From: a marine gamma proteobacterium HTCC2089
GTDB taxonomy: Bacteria > Pseudomonadota > Gammaproteobacteria > Pseudomonadales > Azotimanducaceae
DNA length: 64,000 bases
Assembly (NCBI GenBank): GCA_905182905.1
Contig: CAJJDH010000025.1
Coordinates: forward strand, 1 to 64,000
Direction: 5' to 3'
Positions 1-8,183 of the stretch are shown here, in pieces; the stretch's first letter is position 1, and every line of letters begins with the position of its first letter. The notes beneath the pieces were generated by a model that was given only the letters and a program-made list of their open reading frames with translations, made no database searches and had not been told where the DNA came from. Both the position numbers and the translations under genes were made by a program.

Positions 1-2
1 GC

Positions 3-272
3 ACTAAGGCATTTGAAATTAATGAATGCAAAAAAGTATTGAGCGAAACCTTTGCCACCCAAGTGACTAGTTTTGCTTACCCCTTCGGCCACTACGGTGA
101 CGACGACGTTAAGCTGTGCGAAGCCGCCGACTTCAGCACGGCAGTAACAACAGACGAGGGCATAGATACGCAACCAAATGCTTTTCGACTAAAACGCATA
201 AAAGTTTCCGGCAAAGATAATTTTTTCGCCTTTAAAACCCGCCTACGCATTGGCTTCCGCGGACACATCTAA
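3..272 (+). CDS. Polysaccharide deacetylase, C-terminal part (truncated by window start)
   Basis: The frame is open from the first base of the window, so only the last 89 codons are present. The residue run SFAYPFGHYGDD followed by an AVTTDEG stretch is the typical late part of a NodB-fold polysaccharide deacetylase, which removes acetyl groups from N-acetylated sugars of surface or wall polymers. The catalytic Asp/His-His motifs would lie upstream and cannot be checked. The first ATG-like starts inside the window are internal. It ends 38 bases before slyX on the same strand. Confidence 0.7.
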   Translation, partial: TKAFEINECKKVLSETFATQVTSFAYPFGHYGDDDVKLCEAADFSTAVTTDEGIDTQPNAFRLKRIKVSGKDNFFAFKTRLRIGFRGHI

Positions 273-310
273 TTGCGCCGCAAACCACAATTCACATAGA
301 CAGATAAAAT

Positions 311-538
311 ATGACAACCACCGCGAATGACACAGAACAGCGCATAGCCGAACTTGAAACTAGGCTGGAGTTTCAAGATGAGACTATTACCGAACTCAAT
401 GACGAAATGGTGTTGTTACAAAAACGGCTATACACACAAGAAAAGAGTCTAAAAATGCTCACTGAAAAACTGCAGGCCCAAGGCCAAGAAGAGGAAGGCG
501 CAGAGCCGCAAATAGAGCCACCACCACCCCATTACTAA
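311..538 (+). CDS. slyX: SlyX family protein
   Basis: A 75-residue acidic protein that is almost wholly predicted coiled coil: residues 7-60 show heptad-like spacing of Leu and Glu (QRIAELETRLEFQDETI), then a Glu-rich linker and a proline-rich tail ending PPPPHY. Length, the ELETRLEFQ opening and the PPPHY end match SlyX, a small conserved proteobacterial protein of unknown biochemical role. It lies behind the deacetylase and converges on the methyltransferase gene with only 16 bases between stops. Confidence 0.88.
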   Translation: MTTTANDTEQRIAELETRLEFQDETITELNDEMVLLQKRLYTQEKSLKMLTEKLQAQGQEEEGAEPQIEPPPPHY

Positions 539-554
539 AACCACAACCATTGCG

Positions 555-1154
555 TTAACTGGTTTTCTTATACACAAGAGAAAAATTGTTGGCCGGCATC
601 GGCTTAATGCTAGTGCATTGCAAGCCGCTTTCAATGGCGGCAAGAGTCACTTCTTCTAAGTCTCGAATACCCCATGTTTCATTACGCGCCCTAAGGCTTT
701 GATCGAACTCCAGATTGCTCGGGCTAGTGCATTCGCCCGCCACTTTAAACGGGCCGTAAACGTGCACAATGCCGCCTGGCACCAGCACACTTGCAGCCCC
801 AGCCAGCAGACCCTGCACCGTCGTTACCGGCGATATATGTAACATGTTGGCAACTATCACCGCATCCACTGTGATATGTGGCCAAGGTTCCAGCACATCT
901 AAATTGATCGGCGCAGCTACATTATCCAGCGAGGCTTGGTCTATGATGTTTTGCAAGGGAACTCGATAAGACTCATCGGGTTCGCTAGGCAACCAATTAA
1001 GTTCCGGCATTGCCTTAGCAAAATGCATAACATGCTGTCCTGTACCACTGGCAATCTCTAGCACGTTACCTCTCTTAGGTAAGAACTCGCGCAACACGGC
1101 TAAAATGGCCTCTTTGTTACGTTCCGCCGAAGGCGAAAACTTGGCTTCAAACAT
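555..1154 (-). CDS. DUF938 family SAM-dependent methyltransferase-like protein
   Basis: A 199-residue protein with the class I methyltransferase nucleotide motif VLEIASGTGQH at about residues 31-41, preceded by the family opening FSPSAERNKEAIL. This matches the DUF938 group, whose substrate is unknown. It lies 26 bases downstream of the LLM oxidoreductase on the same strand, so the two are probably co-transcribed. A weak AAAGGG sequence precedes the ATG. The methyltransferase fold is well supported; activity and substrate are not. Confidence 0.82.
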   Translation of the reverse strand: MFEAKFSPSAERNKEAILAVLREFLPKRGNVLEIASGTGQHVMHFAKAMPELNWLPSEPDESYRVPLQNIIDQASLDNVAAPINLDVLEPWPHITVDAVIVANMLHISPVTTVQGLLAGAASVLVPGGIVHVYGPFKVAGECTSPSNLEFDQSLRARNETWGIRDLEEVTLAAIESGLQCTSIKPMPANNFSLVYKKTS

Positions 1155-1180
1155 AGCTAAAACCCTTTCGCCTACTATTG

Positions 1181-2086
1181 CTAATTACCCTTCAAGCTAC
1201 CAAGGAATTCCAAAGTCCGCGCATAAGCACCATCTTCGGTATCCATAATGGCCGCGTTAAAATCTGTAACACCCAAGTCTTCAAAACGCTTAATTTGACC
1301 ACGCAGTTGATTTTCATCTCCAACAATGGCGATATCGGCTGGGCCAGCAGCGCCCTCTCTATCCAACATGGCGCGGTAACTGGGCAGTTGGCCATACACT
1401 GTCAAATTTTCCGCTATGACAGATTTCGCCTTGTCTACGTTAGTGGTCAACACAATGGGCATGCCAGCAACAATGGCAGGGTCGGGCTTACCTGCGTCAC
1501 GAAAACTCGGAATTATGTGTTCCTCCATGGTCTTGGGACCGACCATCCATGTGTTAGTGCCGTCAGCCATTTGCGCGGTGAGTTTAATCATCAGCGGGCC
1601 AAGGGCAGCTACAACCACGGGTAAATCATTGCCACCAGGAATATCCAAAGTCAGGCCATGCACCTGAAACTCATCCCCATTGAAGTTGACCGTTTCACCT
1701 CGAATCAGCGGCATCAGTACGCTCAAATATTCCTTCATATGCTTTGCAGGCTTGTCATAGCTCATGCCATACATATTTTCAATAACCACCTTGTGCGACA
1801 AACCAATGCCTAAAGTGAAGCGGCCCTTTGACGCCGCCGCCGTAGTCATAGCTTGCTGTGCCAAGGCGCCGGGGTGTCGCGGATAGGTAGGGGTAACAGC
1901 TGTACCTACTCGAATGGTCGATGTTTCTCGCGCAATTAGGCCAAGGGTGGATATAGCATCGTAGGAGAAAATATTCGCCAACCACACGTGGTCAAGGCCA
2001 GCTTGCTCCATGTCTTTACCCAACTGGATCACTTCGTCTATTGAACTTTTAGTACCGTCTGCACCGATCATTGCCCCAATACGCAT
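1181..2086 (-). CDS. LLM-class F420-dependent oxidoreductase
   Basis: A 301-residue luciferase-like TIM barrel protein. It opens with RIGAMIGADG, then LDHVWLANIFSYDA and VGTAVTPTYPRHPG, and resembles the mycobacterial-type F420-dependent LLM subfamily rather than FMN monooxygenases. The start is placed at the ATG at 2086, with GGGAG six bases upstream; a GTG one codon earlier is less well spaced. It is divergent from npdG and the F420 biosynthesis genes, which supports use of F420H2 for hydride transfer. The substrate is unknown. Use of F420 rather than FMN is inferred from subfamily likeness and neighbours. Confidence 0.85.
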   Translation of the reverse strand: MRIGAMIGADGTKSSIDEVIQLGKDMEQAGLDHVWLANIFSYDAISTLGLIARETSTIRVGTAVTPTYPRHPGALAQQAMTTAAASKGRFTLGIGLSHKVVIENMYGMSYDKPAKHMKEYLSVLMPLIRGETVNFNGDEFQVHGLTLDIPGGNDLPVVVAALGPLMIKLTAQMADGTNTWMVGPKTMEEHIIPSFRDAGKPDPAIVAGMPIVLTTNVDKAKSVIAENLTVYGQLPSYRAMLDREGAAGPADIAIVGDENQLRGQIKRFEDLGVTDFNAAIMDTEDGAYARTLEFLGSLKGN

Positions 2087-2200
2087 CACTCACTCCCAAC
2101 TTGAAAAATTTCGAATAAACCCACTACTCAACTAAGGCTCACTTATGTCCGTAGTTAATTCAAGAAATAGTTCACAACGGCGCATTGAAAACTTGATTTA

Positions 2201-2224
2201 GGGCAAAACTGAGAAAATTTGCCC
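2201..2224. promoter_or_regulatory. Inverted repeat in the divergent LLM/npdG promoter region
   Basis: The 273-base gap between the two divergent genes contains GGGCAAA (2201-2207) and its exact complement TTTGCCC (2218-2224) separated by ten A-rich bases. The position between divergent F420 genes fits an operator for a regulator acting on both. A possible promoter for npdG, TTGATC then TACAAT with a short 15-base spacer, lies at 2251-2277. Both are visual calls only. Confidence 0.3.
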
Positions 2225-2359
2225 GACAAAGCAGGTGCAACTGCTCTTATTTGATCAATGTAGAACCAAAGTACAATCATGGGTGACAATTATGGACTTT
2301 TCATTTTCCAGTGAATAACGGCATAATCCTGCGCCCTAATTCATAGATCTGGTATATCA

Positions 2360-3022
2360 ATGTCTACAAAAGAAACAGTCGCTATTCTTGGCGGCACAGG
2401 TGACCTCGGTACAGGCTTGGCAATTCGCTGGTCAAAAGCCGGTTATAACATCGTTATTGGCTCAAGAACCTTAGATAAGGCCCAAGCAGCCGTTGAGGCA
2501 TTGCAAGCCATCAGCCCAGACACTCCAGCCCAAGCCATGGAAAATGGTGACGCTGCAGCTGCAGGCGACATTGTCGTCTTAACCGTTCCTGCCGCACACC
2601 AAATATCTACACTCGACGCTCTAAAGGATCACCTGAAAGGCAAAATCCTTATTGACGTAACTGTGCCATTGGTACCGCCCAAGGTTGGCACCGTACAGAT
2701 GCCTGAAGAAGGTAGCGCAGGTAAGCGTGCGCAAGATTTTCTTGGTGAAGAAGTACATGTAGTCAGCGCCTTCCAAAACATTGCAGCTCACTTGCTCCAG
2801 CAAGATGTTGTCATCGAGTGCGACGTTTTAGTTGCCGGTAACAGCAAAGATTCTCGCGCTAAAGTGATTGAGATGATCACAGAAGCGGGCATGACCGGCT
2901 GGCACGCTGGACCAATTGCCAACGCTGCAGCAGCCGAAGCATTAACTTCAATTCTGATCCAGATCAACCGCGGTGGCATTTTGTCCCACTCAGGTATCAA
3001 GATCATCGGTCAAGAGCACTAA
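2360..3022 (+). CDS. npdG: NADPH-dependent F420 reductase (F420:NADP oxidoreductase)
   Basis: A 220-residue protein with an N-terminal Rossmann motif GGTGDLGTGLAIR (about residues 11-23), then IGSRTLDKAQ, where the SR pair is typical for NADP(H) binding in this family. It reversibly moves hydride between NADPH and F420 and would supply F420H2. It is the first gene of the F420 cluster: cofE starts four bases after its stop. The family also includes archaeal Fno; the dinucleotide fold and neighbours make the assignment firm. Confidence 0.9.
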   Translation: MSTKETVAILGGTGDLGTGLAIRWSKAGYNIVIGSRTLDKAQAAVEALQAISPDTPAQAMENGDAAAAGDIVVLTVPAAHQISTLDALKDHLKGKILIDVTVPLVPPKVGTVQMPEEGSAGKRAQDFLGEEVHVVSAFQNIAAHLLQQDVVIECDVLVAGNSKDSRAKVIEMITEAGMTGWHAGPIANAAAAEALTSILIQINRGGILSHSGIKIIGQEH

Positions 3023-3025
3023 TCC

Positions 3026-3811
3026 ATGGCGCTCAGTTTCTCTGTCATAGGCGTGCCCGGCATTCCTATGGTGGAATCTGGAGATGATCTCAGCGAGATC
3101 ATCTGCGGCACTCTCAAGGCTCAAAATCTTACTCTTGAAGATGGCGATGTCCTTTGCCTAGCGCAAAAAATTATTTCCAAGGCAGAAGGCCAAACGGTCT
3201 CTCTAGCCAGTGTTGAAGCGGGGCCAGAGGCACTAGAACTCGCCGCTGCAACAAATAAAGATCCGCGCATGGTGCAATTGATTCTGAATGAGTCCAGTGA
3301 AGTCATGCGCCATAAACCCAATGTCTTAGTAGTGCGGCATCACCTAGGCATCGTTGGTGCTCACGCGGGCATTGACCAGTCCAATGTCGACCACAGCGAT
3401 GGCGAGCAGGCGCTCTTATTGCCGAAAGACCCCGACCATTCCGCAGCCCTTATCCGCAAGCAATTACAGCATCAATTCGGCGTGCAAATCGGTGTTGTTA
3501 TAACTGATTCACATAACCGAGCTTGGCGTATGGGGACCATTGGCAGTGCTATTGGCTGTGCGGGCATTACCGTTTTAGAAGATTATCGCGGCGGCGCAGA
3601 CATCTACGGCCGCTCACTACAGGCCACGCTGATCAACAGAGCAGACGCACTGGCAAGCACAGCCACCCTGATGATGGGTGAGACTACGGAAAAACTCCCA
3701 GTGGTGATTTTACGCGGCTTGCCTAAGGCCACTACGCTGACCAACGATGGCGACCCGGTACAAACTGCCCAAGACATTAACCGACCCTTAGAAGAGGATA
3801 TGTTCCGCTAA
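3026..3811 (+). CDS. cofE: Coenzyme F420-0:L-glutamate ligase
   Basis: A 261-residue protein that adds L-glutamates to F420-0 using GTP to build the tail. Family landmarks are VIGVPGIPMVESGDDL at the N-terminus, LAQKIISKAEG, GIVGAHAGIDQSNVD and VVITDSHNRAWRMGTIG. The length equals the stand-alone archaeal CofE; the C-terminal FMN reductase domain present in mycobacterial FbiB is absent. Its stop overlaps the cofD start by one base (TAATG), indicating translational coupling. Confidence 0.93.
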   Translation: MALSFSVIGVPGIPMVESGDDLSEIICGTLKAQNLTLEDGDVLCLAQKIISKAEGQTVSLASVEAGPEALELAAATNKDPRMVQLILNESSEVMRHKPNVLVVRHHLGIVGAHAGIDQSNVDHSDGEQALLLPKDPDHSAALIRKQLQHQFGVQIGVVITDSHNRAWRMGTIGSAIGCAGITVLEDYRGGADIYGRSLQATLINRADALASTATLMMGETTEKLPVVILRGLPKATTLTNDGDPVQTAQDINRPLEEDMFR

Positions 3812-4740
3812 TGGCCAAAATTCTTGCTCTGACTGGCGGTGTAGGCGGTGCAAAACTAGCCCTTGGCCTGTCAAAGATCCTCAGTCCAGAAGAACTTATG
3901 TTCGCGGTAAACGTGGGCGACGACTTTGAACACCTCGGCCTGCATATCTCTCCAGATATAGACAGCCTTACCTATGCCTTGGCTGGCGAGAACAACCAGG
4001 AATTAGGCTGGGGGCGCGCAGGAGAAACTTGGCAGTTTATCGAAACCTTGGGCGGTTTAGGCGGTGAGGCTTGGTTCCGTTTAGGCGACAAAGACCTTGC
4101 CCTGCATATGCGGCGCGCCCAGTTGCTCAAAGATAATAAGACGTTAAGCCAAGCTACCGCTGAAATAGCCGCTCACATGGGCATCGCTCACACCATGGCA
4201 CCCGTAAGCGATAACCCAATTCGCACCATGGTTAACACCAGCGAGGGTGAATTGGCGTTTCAACATTATTTTGTGCGCGAACAATGTAAACCGGCAGTAA
4301 CTGGATTTAGGTTCGAAGGTATTGAACAAGCCAAACTCAATCCTCTGATCGACGCTTGGCTACAAGATTGTGAGGGCATCATTATTTGCCCGTCTAACCC
4401 CTTCGTTTCAGTAGCGCCTATTCTTGAGGTGCCCGGTTTCAAAAAGGCCATAGCGCACCTGCCAATTATCGCTGTATCACCCATTGTTGCGGGCATGGCA
4501 CTGAAGGGACCTGCGGCAAAAATGATGCAAGAACTCAAAATACCGACCACTGCAAAAGCCATAGCCGACCAATATGAAGGTTTGATAGACGGCTTTGTAC
4601 TGGATGTAAGCGATGCCCAAAGCATAAGTGAAATAAAAATACCTGCTATCGCCACCCAGTCGGTCATGGTAACTTTAGAAGATCGTGTGGCTTTGGCCCG
4701 CGAATGCATAAGATTTTTGGACACGTTGCAGTCTAAATAA
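3811..4740 (+). CDS. cofD: 2-phospho-L-lactate transferase (CofD/FbiA)
   Basis: A 309-residue protein that transfers the activated phospholactyl-type group onto the deazaflavin Fo to make F420-0 (or its dehydro or 3-phosphoglycerate form). The glycine-rich TGGVGGAKLALGL sequence opens the protein, followed by NVGDDFEHLGLHISPDID and, later, ICPSNPFVSVAPIL and VSPIVAG, all characteristic of the family. The start overlaps the cofE stop. About 200 bases separate it from the cofC start, so cofC and fbiC may have an additional promoter. Confidence 0.93.
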   Translation: MAKILALTGGVGGAKLALGLSKILSPEELMFAVNVGDDFEHLGLHISPDIDSLTYALAGENNQELGWGRAGETWQFIETLGGLGGEAWFRLGDKDLALHMRRAQLLKDNKTLSQATAEIAAHMGIAHTMAPVSDNPIRTMVNTSEGELAFQHYFVREQCKPAVTGFRFEGIEQAKLNPLIDAWLQDCEGIIICPSNPFVSVAPILEVPGFKKAIAHLPIIAVSPIVAGMALKGPAAKMMQELKIPTTAKAIADQYEGLIDGFVLDVSDAQSISEIKIPAIATQSVMVTLEDRVALARECIRFLDTLQSK

Positions 4741-4943
4741 CAACGGAATTTTGCTGGGTCGATTGCTGTATAGGCATATTTAGTACCGACCGTATTCAGC
4801 TAATGCCGGTTAAGAACGGTTCGGCGAGTAAGTATACAAGCGGGCTACTGCAAAGTTCCAAAACGGTTACGACAACTCAGTTGCACAAAAAAGGGGTGCG
4901 AATAGGGGTCGAGGCCGGATTATTAACAAAACAGGAGATGCTG

Positions 4944-5615
4944 ATGTGGGCTATCGTTCCCATCAAGACTTTCGCCCGGGCGAAACAACGTCTGGCTAAC
5001 GTCTTAAACGAAGATGAGCGAAGGTCACTTATGCTGGCTATGGCACGAGATGTGCTTACCTGTTTGTCCCAAAGCGAAACCCTGACCGGGGTGTTAATAG
5101 TTTCTCGAGCAAGAGAAGCTGACGTACTGGCAGAAACATTTGCCACAGAACGCTTCGCCGAGAGTCCCAATGTAGATTTGGCTGGCGCTCTCACCCAGGC
5201 TGCCCAATATCTTGTTTCTCACTTTGCCGCACAAGGCGTATTCGTCGTACCAGCAGATGTGCCAGCAATTAGCACTGATGAAGTCGATCAGTTGGTACGT
5301 TCACACAGTCAAGTTACCGTGTTGCCAGATTCAGAAAATGTAGGCACCAATGGACTTATCTGCTCTCCGCCGCTCAATATTCCCTACATTTTCGACGGCA
5401 AAAGTTTCAAACCACATGTAGATGCCGCCTTCGCTAATGGCATAACCCCAAAGATTGTTCCCTCGAGTTGCTTTGCGCTAGACGTTGATACACCCAATGA
5501 CCTGATGGATCTGTATCAACAACAGCCGCGCAGCCAGACTGCAATTTATTTACATAGGTCTGGTATCGCTAGTCGACTCAGCGCCCACACCAATACAGCC
5601 AAGGATAGTTTATGA
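4944..5615 (+). CDS. cofC: 2-phospho-L-lactate guanylyltransferase (CofC/FbiD type)
   Basis: A nucleotidyltransferase of 223 residues that activates a three-carbon phosphoacid (2-phospholactate, phosphoenolpyruvate or 3-phosphoglycerate) with GTP for CofD. It begins MWAIVPIKTFARAKQRL, typical of CofC. The frame is open back to 4803, but AGGAG at 4932-4936 is well spaced for the ATG at 4944, so the upstream 47 codons are not included. The final residues overlap fbiC through ATGA. Sequence alone does not tell me which phosphoacid is used. Confidence 0.88.
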   Translation: MWAIVPIKTFARAKQRLANVLNEDERRSLMLAMARDVLTCLSQSETLTGVLIVSRAREADVLAETFATERFAESPNVDLAGALTQAAQYLVSHFAAQGVFVVPADVPAISTDEVDQLVRSHSQVTVLPDSENVGTNGLICSPPLNIPYIFDGKSFKPHVDAAFANGITPKIVPSSCFALDVDTPNDLMDLYQQQPRSQTAIYLHRSGIASRLSAHTNTAKDSL

Positions 5616-8089
5616 AGTTCCTACTAGAAAATGCAGTGGCTGGAACCTACCCGAGCAACGAAGAAGCTTTAACGCTTGCAGATGTTACAGACACTAAGGC
5701 TTTAGCTGACGCAGCGTCACAAATACGCGATCAAGGCTTCAGAAATGTCGTCACTTATTCACGCAAAGTCTTCATACCGCTCACCCACTTATGCAGAGAC
5801 GTTTGCCATTACTGCACCTTCGCCCAAGTGCCGCGTAAGGTAAAAGCCCCTTACATGACCATTGACGAGGTTTTAGAGGTGGCGCGGCATGGCCAAGCCA
5901 TGGGCTGTAAGGAAGCACTCTTCACCTTGGGTGAAAAACCGGAACTACGTTATAGAGCAGCCAGAGACGCACTGGCTGAAATGGGCTATGCGTCCACCAC
6001 AGAATATTTGTTCGCCGCAGCCAAAGCAGTGTTTGAAGAAACCGGCCTTTTGCCGCACCTCAACCCAGGCAACTTAGAACCCGAAGAACTCGCGGAACTA
6101 CATAGTGTATCTCCATCTATGGGCATCATGTTGGAATCTGTCAGTGAACGCTTATGCGAAAAAGGCATGCCGCACTACGGCTCGCCAGACAAAGTACCCG
6201 CAGTACGCCTGCAAACTTTAGAAAATGCCGGCATTGCCGGAGTACCTTTTACTACGGGCATTTTGATTGGTATCGGCGAAACTCGTCTTGAGCGGGTTGA
6301 AAGTTTGCTGGCGATACGTGACATTCACTTGCGTCACGGCCACGTGCAAGAAATCATAGTGCAAAACTTCCGCGCTAAAGCTGAAACCAAAATGGTCAAC
6401 GCGCCGGAACCAGATCTTGGTGAGTTACTTTGGACCATTGCTATTGCGCGGATTTTATTTGGCGCCACCATGAGTATCCAAGCGCCACCTAATTTGAGCC
6501 CGGGCGTGTTACCGCAAATTGTGCACGCGGGTATTAACGATTGGGGCGGTGTATCGCCAGTGACACCAGACTTTGTTAACCCAGAAGCACCTTGGCCTCA
6601 GGTTGAAGAACTAGCCCGCGAAACGGCATCAGCCGGTAAATATCTGACTGAACGCTTAACTATTTACCCTGCTTATGCCCAAGATATTCAGCGCTGGGTA
6701 CACCCAGATCTGCGTGAACGTGTATTAGAAATGATTGATACAGAGGGTATGCCCCGCATCGATGAGTGGTGCCCGGGAGATGTGGACATCTACCCTCCAG
6801 AAGAGATCATGAGCGCCATTATCAATCCTGCAAAGCATGTCTCGGCAGACGTTGCCGCAATCATAGCTGACGCAAAAAATGGCAAAGAACTTGCCGAGGC
6901 GGAAATTGTGCGTTTGTTTCAAGCACGCGGCGACGACTTCAGTGCGGTGGCGCAAGCAGCTGATGAACTAAGACGTAACACCAACGGTAACAGCGTCAGC
7001 TTTGTCGTTAACCGAAATATCAATTACACCAACATTTGTTACTTCAAATGTCAGTTCTGCGCATTCTCAAAAGGCAAATTGTCGGAGAATCTCAGAGGAC
7101 GACCTTATGACCTTTCCGACGAAGAAATTACCCGTCGCACAGTCGAGGCTTGGGACAGAGGCGCAACAGAGGTATGCATGCAGGGCGGCATACACCCTGA
7201 ATACACCGGTGACACCTATATCCAGATAGTGAAAACTGTCAAAGCCGCAGTGCCAGAAATGCACGTACATGCCTTCTCACCGCTTGAGGTCTGGCAAGGT
7301 GCAGCAACTCTTGAAATGGATCTAAAAACCTACTTAGCCAAACTTAAAGATGCCGGTTTGAGCACCCTACCCGGTACTGCCGCAGAAATTCTCGACGACG
7401 AAGTGCGAGCAATAATTTGCGCCGACAAAATCAATACCCAGCAATGGCTGGATGTGATGGAAGCAGCTCACGAAGTAGGTTTCAAAACCACAGCCACTGT
7501 TATGTATGGTCATGTTGAAAAACACGAGCACCTAGCCAGACACATATTGCGCGTACGCGCACTACAAGAAAAAACTGGCGGCTTTACCGAGTTTGTACCT
7601 TTGCCTTTCATTCATATGGAAGCACCAATGTATCTCAAGGGCAAAGCTCGCAAGGGTCCGACGTTTCGGGAAGCTGTATTACTACACTCCGTTGCACGCT
7701 TAGCACTACACGGCCAAATAGATAATATTCAAGCGAGCTGGGTGAAGATGGGTCATAAAGGTATAGAAGCTTGCCTCAACGCCGGTTGTAATGACCTAGG
7801 CGGCACCCTGATGAACGAATCTATCAGCCGCGCTGCGGGCACTCAGCATGGTCAAGAGACCTCACCGCGGCAAATGCAGACCATGGTAAGAAACCTAAAT
7901 CGCGACCCGCAGCAACGCTCCACAGTGTACGGGAGTGTGAGCCGCGAACGTATCTTAGCCGGAGATAAACAGGGTGAGTTATTAGAAATCATCAATACGC
8001 CCGCTGAAAAATACGAGCGCAAGCGACCTGCTGCTGAGTTAGTAAGAAATCCAGCACCCGCTGTGGTAACCAACACTAGATCGGCCTAA
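5612..8089 (+). CDS. fbiC: Fo synthase, CofG-CofH fusion (FbiC)
   Basis: An 825-residue double radical SAM enzyme that makes the deazaflavin Fo from tyrosine and 5-amino-6-ribitylaminouracil. The CofG half (about residues 45-390) has the cluster motif C61-x3-C65-x2-C68 (CRDVCHYC); the CofH half (about 430-800) has C476-x3-C480-x2-C483 (CYFKCQFC). This single-chain form is the one known from actinobacteria; archaea and cyanobacteria have separate proteins. It overlaps cofC by four bases and is the last gene of the cluster. Confidence 0.96.
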   Translation: MKFLLENAVAGTYPSNEEALTLADVTDTKALADAASQIRDQGFRNVVTYSRKVFIPLTHLCRDVCHYCTFAQVPRKVKAPYMTIDEVLEVARHGQAMGCKEALFTLGEKPELRYRAARDALAEMGYASTTEYLFAAAKAVFEETGLLPHLNPGNLEPEELAELHSVSPSMGIMLESVSERLCEKGMPHYGSPDKVPAVRLQTLENAGIAGVPFTTGILIGIGETRLERVESLLAIRDIHLRHGHVQEIIVQNFRAKAETKMVNAPEPDLGELLWTIAIARILFGATMSIQAPPNLSPGVLPQIVHAGINDWGGVSPVTPDFVNPEAPWPQVEELARETASAGKYLTERLTIYPAYAQDIQRWVHPDLRERVLEMIDTEGMPRIDEWCPGDVDIYPPEEIMSAIINPAKHVSADVAAIIADAKNGKELAEAEIVRLFQARGDDFSAVAQAADELRRNTNGNSVSFVVNRNINYTNICYFKCQFCAFSKGKLSENLRGRPYDLSDEEITRRTVEAWDRGATEVCMQGGIHPEYTGDTYIQIVKTVKAAVPEMHVHAFSPLEVWQGAATLEMDLKTYLAKLKDAGLSTLPGTAAEILDDEVRAIICADKINTQQWLDVMEAAHEVGFKTTATVMYGHVEKHEHLARHILRVRALQEKTGGFTEFVPLPFIHMEAPMYLKGKARKGPTFREAVLLHSVARLALHGQIDNIQASWVKMGHKGIEACLNAGCNDLGGTLMNESISRAAGTQHGQETSPRQMQTMVRNLNRDPQQRSTVYGSVSRERILAGDKQGELLEIINTPAEKYERKRPAAELVRNPAPAVVTNTRSA

Positions 8090-8183
8090 GCAAAACCCAG
8101 TGCTACTTGGTTGCAAATCTGCACTTATATGTAAGGGCAGGTTTGGCGCATTAACCTGCTACAGCAATGGGGCCGACCAATAA

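Noticed and set aside
4803-4943. Upstream 47-codon extension of cofC
   Set aside because: The extension has no family likeness, and the ribosome site fits the ATG at 4944.
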